Assembly: GCF_000725885.1 (NCBI RefSeq)
Contig: NZ_JODR01000008.1
Coordinates: forward strand, 186,001-250,000
Direction of reading: 5' to 3'
DNA length: 64,000 nt
Source of the DNA: Streptomyces albus subsp. albus
GTDB lineage: Bacteria > Actinomycetota > Actinomycetes > Streptomycetales > Streptomycetaceae
Shown: one piece after another, positions 1-8,415 of the stretch
How positions within the stretch are numbered: the first letter of the stretch is position 1
Layout: every line of letters starts with the position of its first letter
Notes under the pieces: generated by a model
What the model was told of the DNA's origin: nothing
The model's database searches: none
Seen by the model: the letters and a program-made list of their open reading frames with translations, nothing else
Translations under genes and position numbers: made by a program

Positions 1-1
1 C

Positions 2-484
2 CTGGGCAGCGCCGGCCCGATCGAACCCTTCCTGCCCGTCATCATGATCTCGGTGCTGTTCGGGCTCTCCATGGACTACCAGGTCTTCCTCATCAGCCGC
101 ATGTACGAGGAATGGCGACTGACCGGGGACAACCGGCGCGCGGTGCGGGTCGGCCTCTCGGAGACCAGCCGGGTGATCAACTCGGCGGCCGTCATCATGA
201 TCTCCGTCTTCGGCGCCTTCGTCCTCAGCGGGGACCGCATCATCGCCATGTTCGGCATCGCACTGTCCGCCGCCGTCGCCCTGGACGCCTTCGTCCTGCG
301 CACCCTGCTGGTCCCCGCCCTGATGCATCTGCTCGGCGGCGCCAACTGGTGGCTGCCCCGATGGCTGGACCGCCGGCTGCCGCGCATCAGCATCGAACCG
401 GCCGACTGCGCACCCGGCGGCGCCTCCCTCCCCGGTCCGTCCGCCCCGCGCGAAGCGCGGGACCTCGCCCGCCCCCGCACCTAG
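2..484 (+). CDS. MMPL/RND-family transporter, C-terminal part (5' end outside window)
   Basis: The reading frame is open from base 2, so the start lies upstream of the window. The visible 160 residues carry the MMPL-type segment GLSMDYQVFLISRMYEEW followed by two hydrophobic helices (around 'VINSAAVIMISVFGAFVLSG' and 'FGIALSAAVALDAFVLRTLL'). This is the usual end of the second membrane domain in MmpL/actinorhodin-exporter-like proteins. The tail after about base 400 is Pro/Ala/Arg-rich and cytoplasmic. Such proteins export lipids or small molecules using the proton gradient; the substrate cannot be told from this fragment. Confidence 0.85.
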   Translation: MGSAGPIEPFLPVIMISVLFGLSMDYQVFLISRMYEEWRLTGDNRRAVRVGLSETSRVINSAAVIMISVFGAFVLSGDRIIAMFGIALSAAVALDAFVLRTLLVPALMHLLGGANWWLPRWLDRRLPRISIEPADCAPGGASLPGPSAPREARDLARPRT

Positions 485-659
485 CACCGCCCCGCCTAGG
501 GCACCCCCTTACGTACGGCCCCGGCACGCCTAGGGCGGCCGGGCCGGTGCGCTAAGTCGGCCGTGCCGGCAGGACACGGCAGTTGCCCGATGTGCCGGCC
601 CGGCGCCCGGCGCCAGTGTGGAGACACATCGTCCGCACGACATCGAGGGGGACACCACC

Positions 660-863
660 GTGTTCTACGACGCCGACATCCACTACCGGCTCCGCATGGC
701 CGACCTGCGGCGCGAGGCCGACCACGAGCGGCTGGTGCGCCAGGCACGGGCCGCACACGAGGGGAAGGAGAAGAACGGCGCCGCGGCGCGCTCCCGCCCC
801 GCCCGCCGGTCCGGCCGCCGCGACGACGGCCGGGGAGGGACGGAGTGGGTCGAGGCGGCCTGA
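660..863 (+). CDS. Small hypothetical protein (67 aa)
   Basis: I chose the GTG start because it follows a GAGGGGGA stretch about 6 bases upstream; an in-frame ATG at 618 has no such site. The protein begins MFYDADIHYRLRMADLRREA, a plausible amphipathic helix, and ends in an Arg/Gly-rich tail. It lies 33 bases upstream of the start of the LuxR-family regulator and may be cotranscribed with it. I do not recognise a family. Codon third positions are GC-rich, as expected for a real gene here. Confidence 0.5.
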   Translation: MFYDADIHYRLRMADLRREADHERLVRQARAAHEGKEKNGAAARSRPARRSGRRDDGRGGTEWVEAA

Positions 864-895
864 GCACGGGCCCGCGCGCGGAAGACGGATGCCCC

Positions 896-3800
896 GTGAC
901 GGTGCCGGATGCCATGCTGAGCACCGTGCCCCTTCACACCAGCGTCAGCCCCGTCTTCGTCGGCCGGGCAGCGGAACTGGCCGCGCTCACCGACGCCCTC
1001 ACCCGTGCCGCCGAGGGCGCCCCGCAGGCCCTGCTGCTCGGCGGCGAGGCAGGCGTGGGCAAGACCCGGCTGCTGGAGGAGTTCCTGGAACGGGCCCGCG
1101 CGGCCGGCAGCGTGACCACCGTGGGTGGCTGCCTCGAACTGGGCGCCGACGGCCTCCCCTTCGCACCCTTCACCACGGCGCTGCGCGGCCTGCGCAGCGC
1201 CGTGGACCCGGCCGTGCTGGCCGCCGCGGCCGAAGGCCGCGAGAGCGAACTCGCCCGGCTCCTCCCGGACCTGGCGGCACCCGCCACAGCCGCCGCACCC
1301 GCCGACCGGCGCGACGAGTACGCCGACGCGGACGCCGACGGCGGACGGGCCCGGCTGTTCGAGGCCACCGCCCAGCTGCTGGAGCGGCTCGCCGCCCGCC
1401 GCACCCTCGTCGTCGCCCTCGAAGACCTCCAGTGGGCCGACCGCTCCACCCGCGAACTGCTCGGCTACCTCATCCGCTCCCTGCGCGCCTGCCGTCTCGT
1501 ACTGCTGGCCACCTACCGCAGCGACGACATCCACCGCCGCCACCCGCTGCGCCCCTTCCTCGCCGAACAGGACCGGCTGCGCACCGTCCTCCACCTCCAG
1601 GTGCCGCGCCTCACCCGCGCCGAGGTCCACGCCCAGATGACCGGCATCAACGGCGCCGAACCCGACAGCGCACTGGCCGACGAGGTCCACCGCCGCTCCG
1701 AGGGCATCCCCTTCTTCGTCGAGGAACTCACCGCCACCTGCGCCTCCTGCTCCATCAGCGACTCGCTGCGGGACCTGCTGCTCGTCCGCCTCGAAGCCCT
1801 GCCCGAGCCGGCCCAGCGCATCGTGCGGCTCGCCGCGGGCGGTGGCTCCGCCGTCGAACACGCCCTGCTGGCCGCCGTCGCCCGGCTCGGCGAGGACGCA
1901 CTGCTCGAAGCACTCCGCGCCGCCGTCGGCGCCAACGTGCTGCGGCCCACCGACGACGGCAGCGGCTACCACTTCCGGCACGCGCTGCTGAGCGAAGCGG
2001 TCCGCGAGGACCTCCTCCCCGGCGAACTCGCCCGCATCAGCCGCCGCTACGCCGAAGCCCTGGAAGCCGACCCCGGCCTGGTACGGGACGAGGAGCGGCT
2101 GGCCCGCCTCGCGCACTACTGGTACCGCGGCCGGGACGCCGCCAAGGCCCTGCCCGCCGCACTGGCCGCCTCCGTCGAGGCCCGCCGCCGGCACGCCTAC
2201 GCCGAGGAACACCAACTGCTGGAACGCGTCATCGAACTGTGGGACGAGGTGGCCGAGGACACCAGGGAAGCACTCCCCGCCCTGATCGTCCCCCGCACCT
2301 TCCCCCGCACCGACGCGTGCGGGCGGGCCGCGGACACCGGCCGCCGGGCGAGGCCGCCCCGTTTCACGGACGTCCTGGCCGAAGCCGTCGTCGCCGCCCG
2401 CACCAGCGGTGATGTGGCCCGCGCCAAAGTGCTCACCCGCCGCGCCCTGGCCCGGCTCGACGAGCACAAGGACCCGCTCACCGCCGCCTGGTTTCAGCTG
2501 CGGATGGCCATGCTCACCGAGGACGTCGGAGGCGGCGACGGCTGGGCGCACATCGCCAGGGCCCAGGAACTGGTCCGCGGCCTGCCCCCTTCGCCCGTGC
2601 ACGCCGAGATCCTCACCAGCGCCGCCGGCTGGGGCATGGTGCACCGCCCCGGACGCGAGGCACTGGCCACCGCCGTACGCGCCGTCGAACTGGCCCGGAT
2701 CGTCGGCGCCACCGCCATCGAACTCCAGGCCCGCGTCACCCTCGGCTCGCTGCTCGCCGAGTCCGGCGCCCTCGAGGAGGGCCTCACCGAGATGGCCCGC
2801 GCCCGCGACGAGGCCGACGAGGCAGGACTCACCGGCGTCATGACGTCGGCCGCCACCACCATCGCCGTCGAACTGGAGGCCGCCGGCCGCTCGGCGCAGG
2901 CCGCGGAGGAAGCCGCCCGCGCCGCACACGTCGCCCAGCAGCGCGGCCGTCCCAACTCCTACGCCGGCGCACTCGCCGGGCAGGCCGAGGCACTGCTGTC
3001 CACCGGCGCGTGGGAGCGGGCCGCACAACTGCTGGACGAGGCCCGGAGCGCAGCCCGCGCCGCCGACGTCCGCGCCTGGGTCGCACTGCTGCGCGCCCGC
3101 CTCGCCCACGGCAGGGGCGATCCGTCCGCCCTGCGCGCCGCCGTCGAGGAGGCCGTGGCCGCCCTCGGTCCCTCCCGCACGCTCGACCCCCAGAAAGCCG
3201 TCGAGCTGCGGCACCACACCATGACCCTCGCCGCCGAACGCGGCGACCTCGCCGAGGCCCGCGCCGAGCTGGCCCGCGCCCTGGACGAGGGCTTCCGGCC
3301 CGGCAGCCACCCGCAGGCCTGGGCCCTGCTGACCGGCGCCGCCTGCCACGAAGCCGCCACATGGGGCCTGCCCGGCGCCTGTTACGGACGCGCCACCGTA
3401 CTGGGCCGGCTGCGCCGCGCCGCCCGGCAACTGCCGCGGCCCGCAGCGGTGTGGGAGGGGTACGCGCTGCTGCTGGAGGCCGAACTCGCGCGGGCCGAGG
3501 GGCGGTACGAGCCGGCCCTGTGGGAGGCCGCCGTCCGCGCCCTGGAACCCGTCGGCCGCCCCCACCCCCTGGCCCACGCCCGGCTGCACTGGGCGGAGGC
3601 GCTGCTGGAAGCGGGCACGCTCCCGGCGCCGGGTGCGCCCGCGCCGGCCCGGCTGCTGCGGGAGGCGCACAGCACGGCCGAACTGCTGGGGGCCGTCCCG
3701 CTGCGGACCGAGGCCGAACAGCTCGCCGCCCGCACCCGCACCGATCTGACCGCCGCCGCGGAGGAGCACCCGGCGCGGCAGGTGCCGAGGGCCCCCAGCG

Positions 3801-4099
3801 ACCCGGCCGCGTCCTTCGGCCTCACCCGCCGGGAGCGGGACGTCCTGGAACTGGTCGCGGAAGGGCTGAGCAACCGGCAGATAGCCGAACGTCTGCACAT
3901 CGCGCCGAAGACGGCCAGCGTGCACGTCTCCAACATCCTGGCGAAGCTGGAGGTCGCCACCCGGGGCGAGGCGGCGGCACTGGCCTACCGCCTCCGGCTG
4001 GTGCGGCCCGGCAGTCTGCCGGCACCCACGGCCGGCACACCCCGGCGCACGGCCCCCGCCCCGGCCGGGAGCCCCGCCCCCGGGCCCGGCCGCCGTTAG
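896..4099 (+). CDS. LuxR-family LAL-type transcriptional regulator (AAA ATPase + C-terminal HTH)
   Basis: This is a large ATP-binding regulator of the LuxR family, about 1067 aa. The Walker A motif GGEAGVGKTRL is near residue 48 and the Walker B-like segment LVVALEDLQWAD near residue 173. A long alpha-helical TPR-like middle region follows. A LuxR/NarL helix-turn-helix sits at about residues 972-1036 (LTRRERDVLELVAEGLSNRQ, then IAERLHIAPKTASVHVSNIL). The GTG at 896 and the ATG at 914 are both possible starts; the frame stays open further upstream, but that part looks non-coding. LAL proteins usually activate nearby biosynthetic or uptake genes. The effector is unknown, and the neighbouring MMPL gene is the only obvious candidate target. 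Confidence 0.88.
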   Translation: MTVPDAMLSTVPLHTSVSPVFVGRAAELAALTDALTRAAEGAPQALLLGGEAGVGKTRLLEEFLERARAAGSVTTVGGCLELGADGLPFAPFTTALRGLRSAVDPAVLAAAAEGRESELARLLPDLAAPATAAAPADRRDEYADADADGGRARLFEATAQLLERLAARRTLVVALEDLQWADRSTRELLGYLIRSLRACRLVLLATYRSDDIHRRHPLRPFLAEQDRLRTVLHLQVPRLTRAEVHAQMTGINGAEPDSALADEVHRRSEGIPFFVEELTATCASCSISDSLRDLLLVRLEALPEPAQRIVRLAAGGGSAVEHALLAAVARLGEDALLEALRAAVGANVLRPTDDGSGYHFRHALLSEAVREDLLPGELARISRRYAEALEADPGLVRDEERLARLAHYWYRGRDAAKALPAALAASVEARRRHAYAEEHQLLERVIELWDEVAEDTREALPALIVPRTFPRTDACGRAADTGRRARPPRFTDVLAEAVVAARTSGDVARAKVLTRRALARLDEHKDPLTAAWFQLRMAMLTEDVGGGDGWAHIARAQELVRGLPPSPVHAEILTSAAGWGMVHRPGREALATAVRAVELARIVGATAIELQARVTLGSLLAESGALEEGLTEMARARDEADEAGLTGVMTSAATTIAVELEAAGRSAQAAEEAARAAHVAQQRGRPNSYAGALAGQAEALLSTGAWERAAQLLDEARSAARAADVRAWVALLRARLAHGRGDPSALRAAVEEAVAALGPSRTLDPQKAVELRHHTMTLAAERGDLAEARAELARALDEGFRPGSHPQAWALLTGAACHEAATWGLPGACYGRATVLGRLRRAARQLPRPAAVWEGYALLLEAELARAEGRYEPALWEAAVRALEPVGRPHPLAHARLHWAEALLEAGTLPAPGAPAPARLLREAHSTAELLGAVPLRTEAEQLAARTRTDLTAAAEEHPARQVPRAPSDPAASFGLTRRERDVLELVAEGLSNRQIAERLHIAPKTASVHVSNILAKLEVATRGEAAALAYRLRLVRPGSLPAPTAGTPRRTAPAPAGSPAPGPGRR

Positions 4100-4209
4100 G
4101 ACGCGCCGGCGGTGGCGGCACCCCGGCGCCGGGAGGAAGGTCCCGGCGCCGGCTGCGGTACTCCGCGCCTACCGCTCCGGCGGCCCCGCGGGATCCGGGG
4201 GTCCCACCC

Positions 4210-4299
4210 GGTCCGCAGGTTCCACCCGGTCCGCAGGCCCCTCCCGGTCCGCAGGCCCCTCCCGGTCCGCAGGTTCCACCCGGTCCGTGGGTCCCACCG
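4210..4299. repeat. Five tandem copies of an 18-bp repeat
   Basis: Units start at 4210, 4228, 4246, 4264 and 4282 with the consensus GGTCCGCAGGYYCCWCCC. Units 1 and 4 are identical, units 2 and 3 are identical, and the fifth is degenerate. The array lies between the convergent LAL regulator and the DUF6191-like gene, so it is intergenic. Its 18-bp length keeps any reading frame open, which explains the proline-rich translations seen through it. Confidence 0.85.
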
Positions 4300-4328
4300 G
4301 TTCCGTCGGCTCCGCCAAGTCCGTGGAC

Positions 4329-4577
4329 TCACCCGGGTCCGCCGGGTCCGCCGGCTCCGGGACCTCCGCCGGGTCCACCAGCTCCTTCCCGCTCCACCGG
4401 CTGCGCCGGTTCGGCCGCGGGGCGGGGGCGGATCACGACGTGGCCGGAGGCCAGGTCGATCGGGCCCTTGCCCGGGTCCGTGCTGCCGGTCTCCACCCGG
4501 GTGTGCTCCAGCCGCTGCCGCTCGTCGTCGGTGTGCTTGCGGTTCGGGGAGAACAGCTCCTCGATCAGGTTGAACAC
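4329..4577 (-). CDS. DUF6191-like small protein (82 aa)
   Basis: The GTG start is preceded by GAGGGTGG. The protein opens VFNLIEELFSPNRKHTDDER and continues with RLEHTRVETGSTDPGKGPID and a VVIRPRP strand. I recall this pattern from the actinobacterial DUF6191 family; the assignment is from memory and the function is unknown. The last 20 or so residues are Gly/Pro/Ala-rich (GGPGGGPGAGGPGGPG), which looks like low-complexity drift next to the 18-bp repeat array. The gene lies just downstream of the sugar dehydrogenase gene on the same strand (10-base gap), so they probably form an operon. Confidence 0.6.
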   Translation of the reverse strand: MFNLIEELFSPNRKHTDDERQRLEHTRVETGSTDPGKGPIDLASGHVVIRPRPAAEPAQPVEREGAGGPGGGPGAGGPGGPG

Positions 4578-4587
4578 ATGACCACCC

Positions 4588-5748
4588 TCAGCGCACCTGG
4601 AGCCTGAGGATACGGTCGTCCCCCTTCTCCGGTGAGCCACGTCCGTCCGTCTCGCTCGTGACCAGCCAGAGACCGCCGCCACCACCGGTGCCGTGGTCGG
4701 CGACGACCGTGCGGAGCCGTCCGTACTTTCCCTTCAGGAACGCCTGCGGGGCGGCTGAGGGTTCCGCGCCCCGCAGAGGGATACGCCACAGCCGTTCGCC
4801 GCGCAGCCCGGCCATCCACACGGAACCCTTGGCGATCGCGATGCCGCTGGGCGAGGCATCGGCGGTGCGCCACTGCTCGACGGGGTCCCGGAACCGGCCC
4901 TTGCCGCTCCTGCCCTCCGCGTCCGGCCAGCCGTAGTTCTTGCCGGGTTCGATCAGGTTGAGCTCGTCCCAGGTGTCCTGCCCGAACTCGGAGGCCCACA
5001 GCCGCTTGTCGCGGTCCCAGGCGAGGCCCTGCACATTGCGGTGGCCCCAGCTGTAGACGACGGAGTCGGAGGCGGGGTTGCCGTGGCCGGGCGGTTCGCC
5101 GTCCGGGGTCATCCGCAGGATCTTCCCGCCGAGCGATTTCCTGTCCTGGGAGAGCCGCCCGTCGCCGGACTCGCCGGTACCGGCGTAGAGCATGCCGTCG
5201 GGGCCGAACGCGATCCGGCCCCCGTTGTGCAGCTGTCCCTTGGGGATGCCCTTGAGGACAGTGTCGGGCGCGCCCAGCTGTTCGCCGGGTTCCTTCTTGT
5301 CGTCGTAGACCATCCGCACGATGCGGTTGTCGGAGGCGGAGGTGAAGTAGGCGTACACCCACTTGCCGGCCTGTTCGCCCTCCGTGGGAACGGCCAGCCC
5401 CAGCAGACCGCCCTCGCCGCCGGGGGAGACCCCGGGCACGGTGCCGGCCTCGGTCTTCTTGCCGCTGTCCTTGTCGATGCGGAGGATCTTCCCGGTGTCC
5501 CGCGAGGAGACCAGCAGATCTCCGCCGGGCAGCGGGGCCAGCCCCCACGGCGATTTCAGCCTGGTCGTCAGCGTCTTGACGACCTTCACGGAACCCTTGG
5601 CGGGCGGTGCCGCCCCCGAGGGCGCCCGCTCGCTCGGCCGGCTGTCCCGCGAGGGGCCGGCGTCCGCGTCGCCGCCCCCGCCGGAACATCCGGCGGCGAG
5701 CACCGCCGTACAGACCACCCCGACAACCACACCCGTCGCACGTCGCAC
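4588..5748 (-). CDS. PQQ-type glucose/sorbosone dehydrogenase family lipoprotein
   Basis: The GTG start has an ideal AGGAG seven bases upstream. It gives a classic lipoprotein signal (VRRATGVVVGVVCTAVLAAGC, lipobox LAAGC near residue 21), so the protein is probably anchored outside the membrane. The mature part is a six-bladed beta-propeller of the GSDH type: SPWGLAPLPGGDLLVSSRDT, GEGGLLGLAVP, HNGGRIAFGPDGMLYAGTGE and EFGQDTWDELNLIEPGKNYG. Family members oxidise aldose sugars using PQQ, although many actinobacterial homologues have no proven substrate. Length (386 aa) is normal. Confidence 0.85.
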   Translation of the reverse strand: MRRATGVVVGVVCTAVLAAGCSGGGGDADAGPSRDSRPSERAPSGAAPPAKGSVKVVKTLTTRLKSPWGLAPLPGGDLLVSSRDTGKILRIDKDSGKKTEAGTVPGVSPGGEGGLLGLAVPTEGEQAGKWVYAYFTSASDNRIVRMVYDDKKEPGEQLGAPDTVLKGIPKGQLHNGGRIAFGPDGMLYAGTGESGDGRLSQDRKSLGGKILRMTPDGEPPGHGNPASDSVVYSWGHRNVQGLAWDRDKRLWASEFGQDTWDELNLIEPGKNYGWPDAEGRSGKGRFRDPVEQWRTADASPSGIAIAKGSVWMAGLRGERLWRIPLRGAEPSAAPQAFLKGKYGRLRTVVADHGTGGGGGLWLVTSETDGRGSPEKGDDRILRLQVR

Positions 5749-5899
5749 GTTCCGGCTCCTCGCCCTCGGCCAGCGGACCTCTCCCCAGGGGATCACATCC
5801 TCCCCGGGCGCGGGCTCTCCCACGCGAACCGGGACGGCCGCCACGCGGCGGGTCCTGCCGGCGTTCCCCTCCCGGTGCCGGCCCGGCGGTGCGGCGGCT

Positions 5900-6895
5900 T
5901 CAGTCCCAGGAACCCTGCGCCGGGGGCAGCCGGGCGATCTCCGCCAGGTCGCCCTCCCGCAGCACGAGTCTGCTCGCGGCGGCGTTCTCCGTGACCCAGT
6001 GGGGTTTCTTCGTGCCGGGGACGGGGATGACGTGGCGGCCCTGGGCGAGGACCCAGGCGAGCGCGACCTGGCCCGGGGTGGCGTTGCCGTGGCGGCGGGC
6101 GACCCGGCGCAGCCCGGCGACGATGGGCTGGTTGGCGGCCATCATCTCCGCGGTGAAACGGGGGTGCCGGGCGCGCAGGTCGTCGGGTTCGAAACCGCCG
6201 CCGGTGGTGAGGGCGCCGGTCAGATAGCCGTTGCCCAGCGGCATGGCGGCGAGGAAGCCGACGCCGCGGACCTCGCACCAGGGCAGCAGCCGCTCCAGCG
6301 CCTCCCTGGACCACACGGACAGTTCGGCCTGGACGGCGCTGACGGGGAAGACCTGCTGGACGCGTTCGAGCGCTCGTATCGTCCCGTCGTGGATGTCGGC
6401 ACCGGCCCGCCGGTCCGCCCGGGCGCCGACGGCGCAGAAGCCCAGCGCGCGCACCTTGCCGGCCGTCACCAGTTCCGCCATCGCGCCCCAGGTCTCCTCG
6501 ATCGGTACCTCGGGGTCGGCGCGGTGCAGCTGGTAGAGGTCGATGACGTCGGTCTGGAGCCGGCGCAGTGAGGCGTCGCAGGCACGGCGCACATAGCTGG
6601 GGCGGCCGTTGGCGACGATGTGCTGTTCGCCGACCAGCAGCCCGCACTTGGTGGAGACGAACGCGTCGCGGCGGCGTTCCCTGAGCACCCGCCCCAGCAG
6701 CAGTTCGTTGGTGAAGGGCCCGTACATGTCGGCGGTGTCCAGCAGGGACATTCCCGCGTCCAGGGCGGTGTGCACGGCGCGCATGGAGGTCTCGCCGTGC
6801 TGCTGCGAGGAGGAGTAGGCCCAGCTCATCGGCATACAGCCCAGTCCCACGGCGCCCACGCCGAGGGCTGCCGCACCGATCGTCCTGCGCTCCAC
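5900..6895 (-). CDS. Aldo/keto reductase family oxidoreductase
   Basis: The 331-aa TIM-barrel protein has the AKR catalytic tetrad in order: Asp in LLDTADMYG, Tyr in the same motif, Lys in FVSTKCG and His in YQLHRAD. An NADPH-binding segment (HVIPVPGTKK) lies near the C-terminus. The GTG start is supported by AGGAG six bases upstream. The protein belongs to the YajO/IolS-like AKR group and should reduce an aldehyde or ketone with NADPH; the substrate is unknown. It is transcribed divergently from the 2-hydroxyacid dehydrogenase gene. Confidence 0.9.
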   Translation of the reverse strand: MERRTIGAAALGVGAVGLGCMPMSWAYSSSQQHGETSMRAVHTALDAGMSLLDTADMYGPFTNELLLGRVLRERRRDAFVSTKCGLLVGEQHIVANGRPSYVRRACDASLRRLQTDVIDLYQLHRADPEVPIEETWGAMAELVTAGKVRALGFCAVGARADRRAGADIHDGTIRALERVQQVFPVSAVQAELSVWSREALERLLPWCEVRGVGFLAAMPLGNGYLTGALTTGGGFEPDDLRARHPRFTAEMMAANQPIVAGLRRVARRHGNATPGQVALAWVLAQGRHVIPVPGTKKPHWVTENAAASRLVLREGDLAEIARLPPAQGSWD

Positions 6896-7049
6896 CTGGC
6901 TCTCCTGCTTCCTCCGGACGGCCCCCCAAACTAGCGGCTGCCTCCGGTGTCACTCACGTTCACCCCGGTCACAGCATCCCCGGGGCGTCCGGAGCCTCGT
7001 CCGGGAGGCACCCCGGCACCCCGGTACGGCGTGCCATTAGTCTCTCCCC

Positions 7050-8027
7050 ATGGCTGCTGCGACGGAGGTCTGGCTCTCGCTCCCGCCGGAGAGCGTCGAG
7101 GGCCTGCCCGACTCCCTGACGTACCGGTACTGGAACGGAGAGGAGGAGTTCCCGGCGGACCCCGCGGACTGCGCCTTCTACGTCGTTCCCTATTACCAGG
7201 GTGCAGAGGTCGCCGTACGGCCCCTCCCGCTGATGACGGGCGTCCGTGTCGTCCAGACCCTCACAGCGGGCATCGACCACATCGCGTCCGCCATCCCGCG
7301 CCTCCCCACCGGTACGAGGGTGTGCAACGCGCGCGGCGTGCACGACGCGAGCACCGCCGAGCTCGCCGTGGCACTCACCCTCGCCGCCCTCCGTGACCTG
7401 CCCGGATCGGTGCGCGCCCAGGACCGCGGCGCGTGGCTGCCCGGTTTCCGGCCGGCGCTCGCCGACCGCACGGTGCTGATCGTCGGCTACGGCGCGGTGG
7501 GGGAGGCCGTCGAGCGGCGGCTGCTGCCGTTCGAGGTCGCCGCCGTCCACCGGGTGGCCCGCTCGGCACGGCAGGCCCCGCTGGGCGAGGTCCGGCCACT
7601 GAGCGAGATCGGCGAACTGCTGCCGCTCGCCGACGTGGTGATCCTGGCGACGCCGCTCACGGACGAGACCCGCGGTCTGGTGGACGCCGCGTTCCTCGCC
7701 CGGATGAAGGACGGGGCGCTGCTGGTCAACGTGGCGCGCGGCGGGGTGGTCGACACCGGCGCGCTGATCGCCGAGACCGGCACCCCCGCATCGGCGCCGG
7801 GCGCGGAGGACGGCGTTCCGGGGCGGCTGCGGGCGGCACTCGATGTGACCGACCCCGAACCCCTGCCCGAAGATCACCCGTTGTGGCGGATACCCGGAGT
7901 GCTGATCACTCCGCACCTCGGAGGGATCACTTCCGCGTTCCATCCGCGTGCCGCCAGACTCCTCGCGGAGCAGCTGAGGCGCTGGGCGGCCGGTGAGGAA
8001 CTGGTGAACACGATGGCCGTGGCGTAG
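7050..8027 (+). CDS. D-2-hydroxyacid dehydrogenase family protein
   Basis: A 325-aa NAD-dependent dehydrogenase. The Rossmann motif VLIVGYGAVGEAVERRL is at about residue 145. Catalytic signatures are LLVNVARGGVVDTGAL (Arg), DVTDPEPLPEDHPLW (Glu) and the catalytic His in LITPHLGG. No clear Shine-Dalgarno precedes ATG 7050, and CATTAGT at 7035-7041 could be a -10 element, so the message may be leaderless. Family members interconvert 2-keto and D-2-hydroxy acids (glyoxylate/hydroxypyruvate reductase-like); specificity cannot be read from sequence. Confidence 0.9.
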   Translation: MAAATEVWLSLPPESVEGLPDSLTYRYWNGEEEFPADPADCAFYVVPYYQGAEVAVRPLPLMTGVRVVQTLTAGIDHIASAIPRLPTGTRVCNARGVHDASTAELAVALTLAALRDLPGSVRAQDRGAWLPGFRPALADRTVLIVGYGAVGEAVERRLLPFEVAAVHRVARSARQAPLGEVRPLSEIGELLPLADVVILATPLTDETRGLVDAAFLARMKDGALLVNVARGGVVDTGALIAETGTPASAPGAEDGVPGRLRAALDVTDPEPLPEDHPLWRIPGVLITPHLGGITSAFHPRAARLLAEQLRRWAAGEELVNTMAVA

Positions 8028-8122
8028 ATCCCGTAAACCCTCCCGGGCCGTCAGGGGCCACGCTACGGGTCCGTACGACTGCGCCCTGTACCGATCCTCC
8101 CTCTTGTGGTTACGGTCTGTAT

Positions 8123-8137
8123 TGGGACTATGTCCCA
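8123..8137. promoter_or_regulatory. Perfect palindrome upstream of the GGDEF/EAL gene
   Basis: TGGGAC-TAT-GTCCCA is an exact inverted repeat with a 3-base centre. It sits in the 384-base space between the hydroxyacid dehydrogenase and the c-di-GMP protein, just downstream of a TTGTGG hexamer at 8104. It is a candidate operator; the binding protein is unknown. Confidence 0.45.
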
Positions 8138-8205
8138 GAGTGACGAACCTGGTGTATCGTCCCGAGCGGGGGGCGAAACCCGGACACGAGGGGGGCGACG
8201 GGCGA

Positions 8206-8415
8206 ATGCACGATCAACGGACGAACTGCCGCACGGGGCGCGAGGACCGCGCCGGCGAATCTCCCAACCGCCAGACACGGCGCCCGCGTTGCGCCGGCCG
8301 GGCACCCGCGGCACTCGCCGCACAGGCGGCCCGCCTCACGCGCACGACGCGGAACGCATCCGACCGCCGGGCCCGCTTCGCCAAGTGGCCCCCGTCCGGA
8401 CGGATGGCGCGATGA
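8206..8415 (+). CDS. Possible small basic protein (69 aa) translationally coupled to the GGDEF/EAL gene
   Basis: The ATG follows GAGGGGGG with about 10 bases of spacing. The frame ends in TGA overlapping the next gene's ATG as ATGA (8412-8415), the typical mark of translational coupling. The following gene has only a weak ribosome site of its own, which fits. The product is Arg-rich with two Cys and no recognisable domain. GC at third positions is about 80 percent, a little low for this genome. It may be a real peptide or only a leader that loads ribosomes. Confidence 0.35.
   Translation: MHDQRTNCRTGREDRAGESPNRQTRRPRCAGRAPAALAAQAARLTRTTRNASDRRARFAKWPPSGRMAR

Noticed and set aside
683..3925. 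1080-codon minus-strand frame opposite the LuxR-family regulator
   Set aside because: Repetitive Gly/Ala/Val/Gln translation typical of antisense high-GC frames; the plus strand carries clear Walker and HTH motifs.
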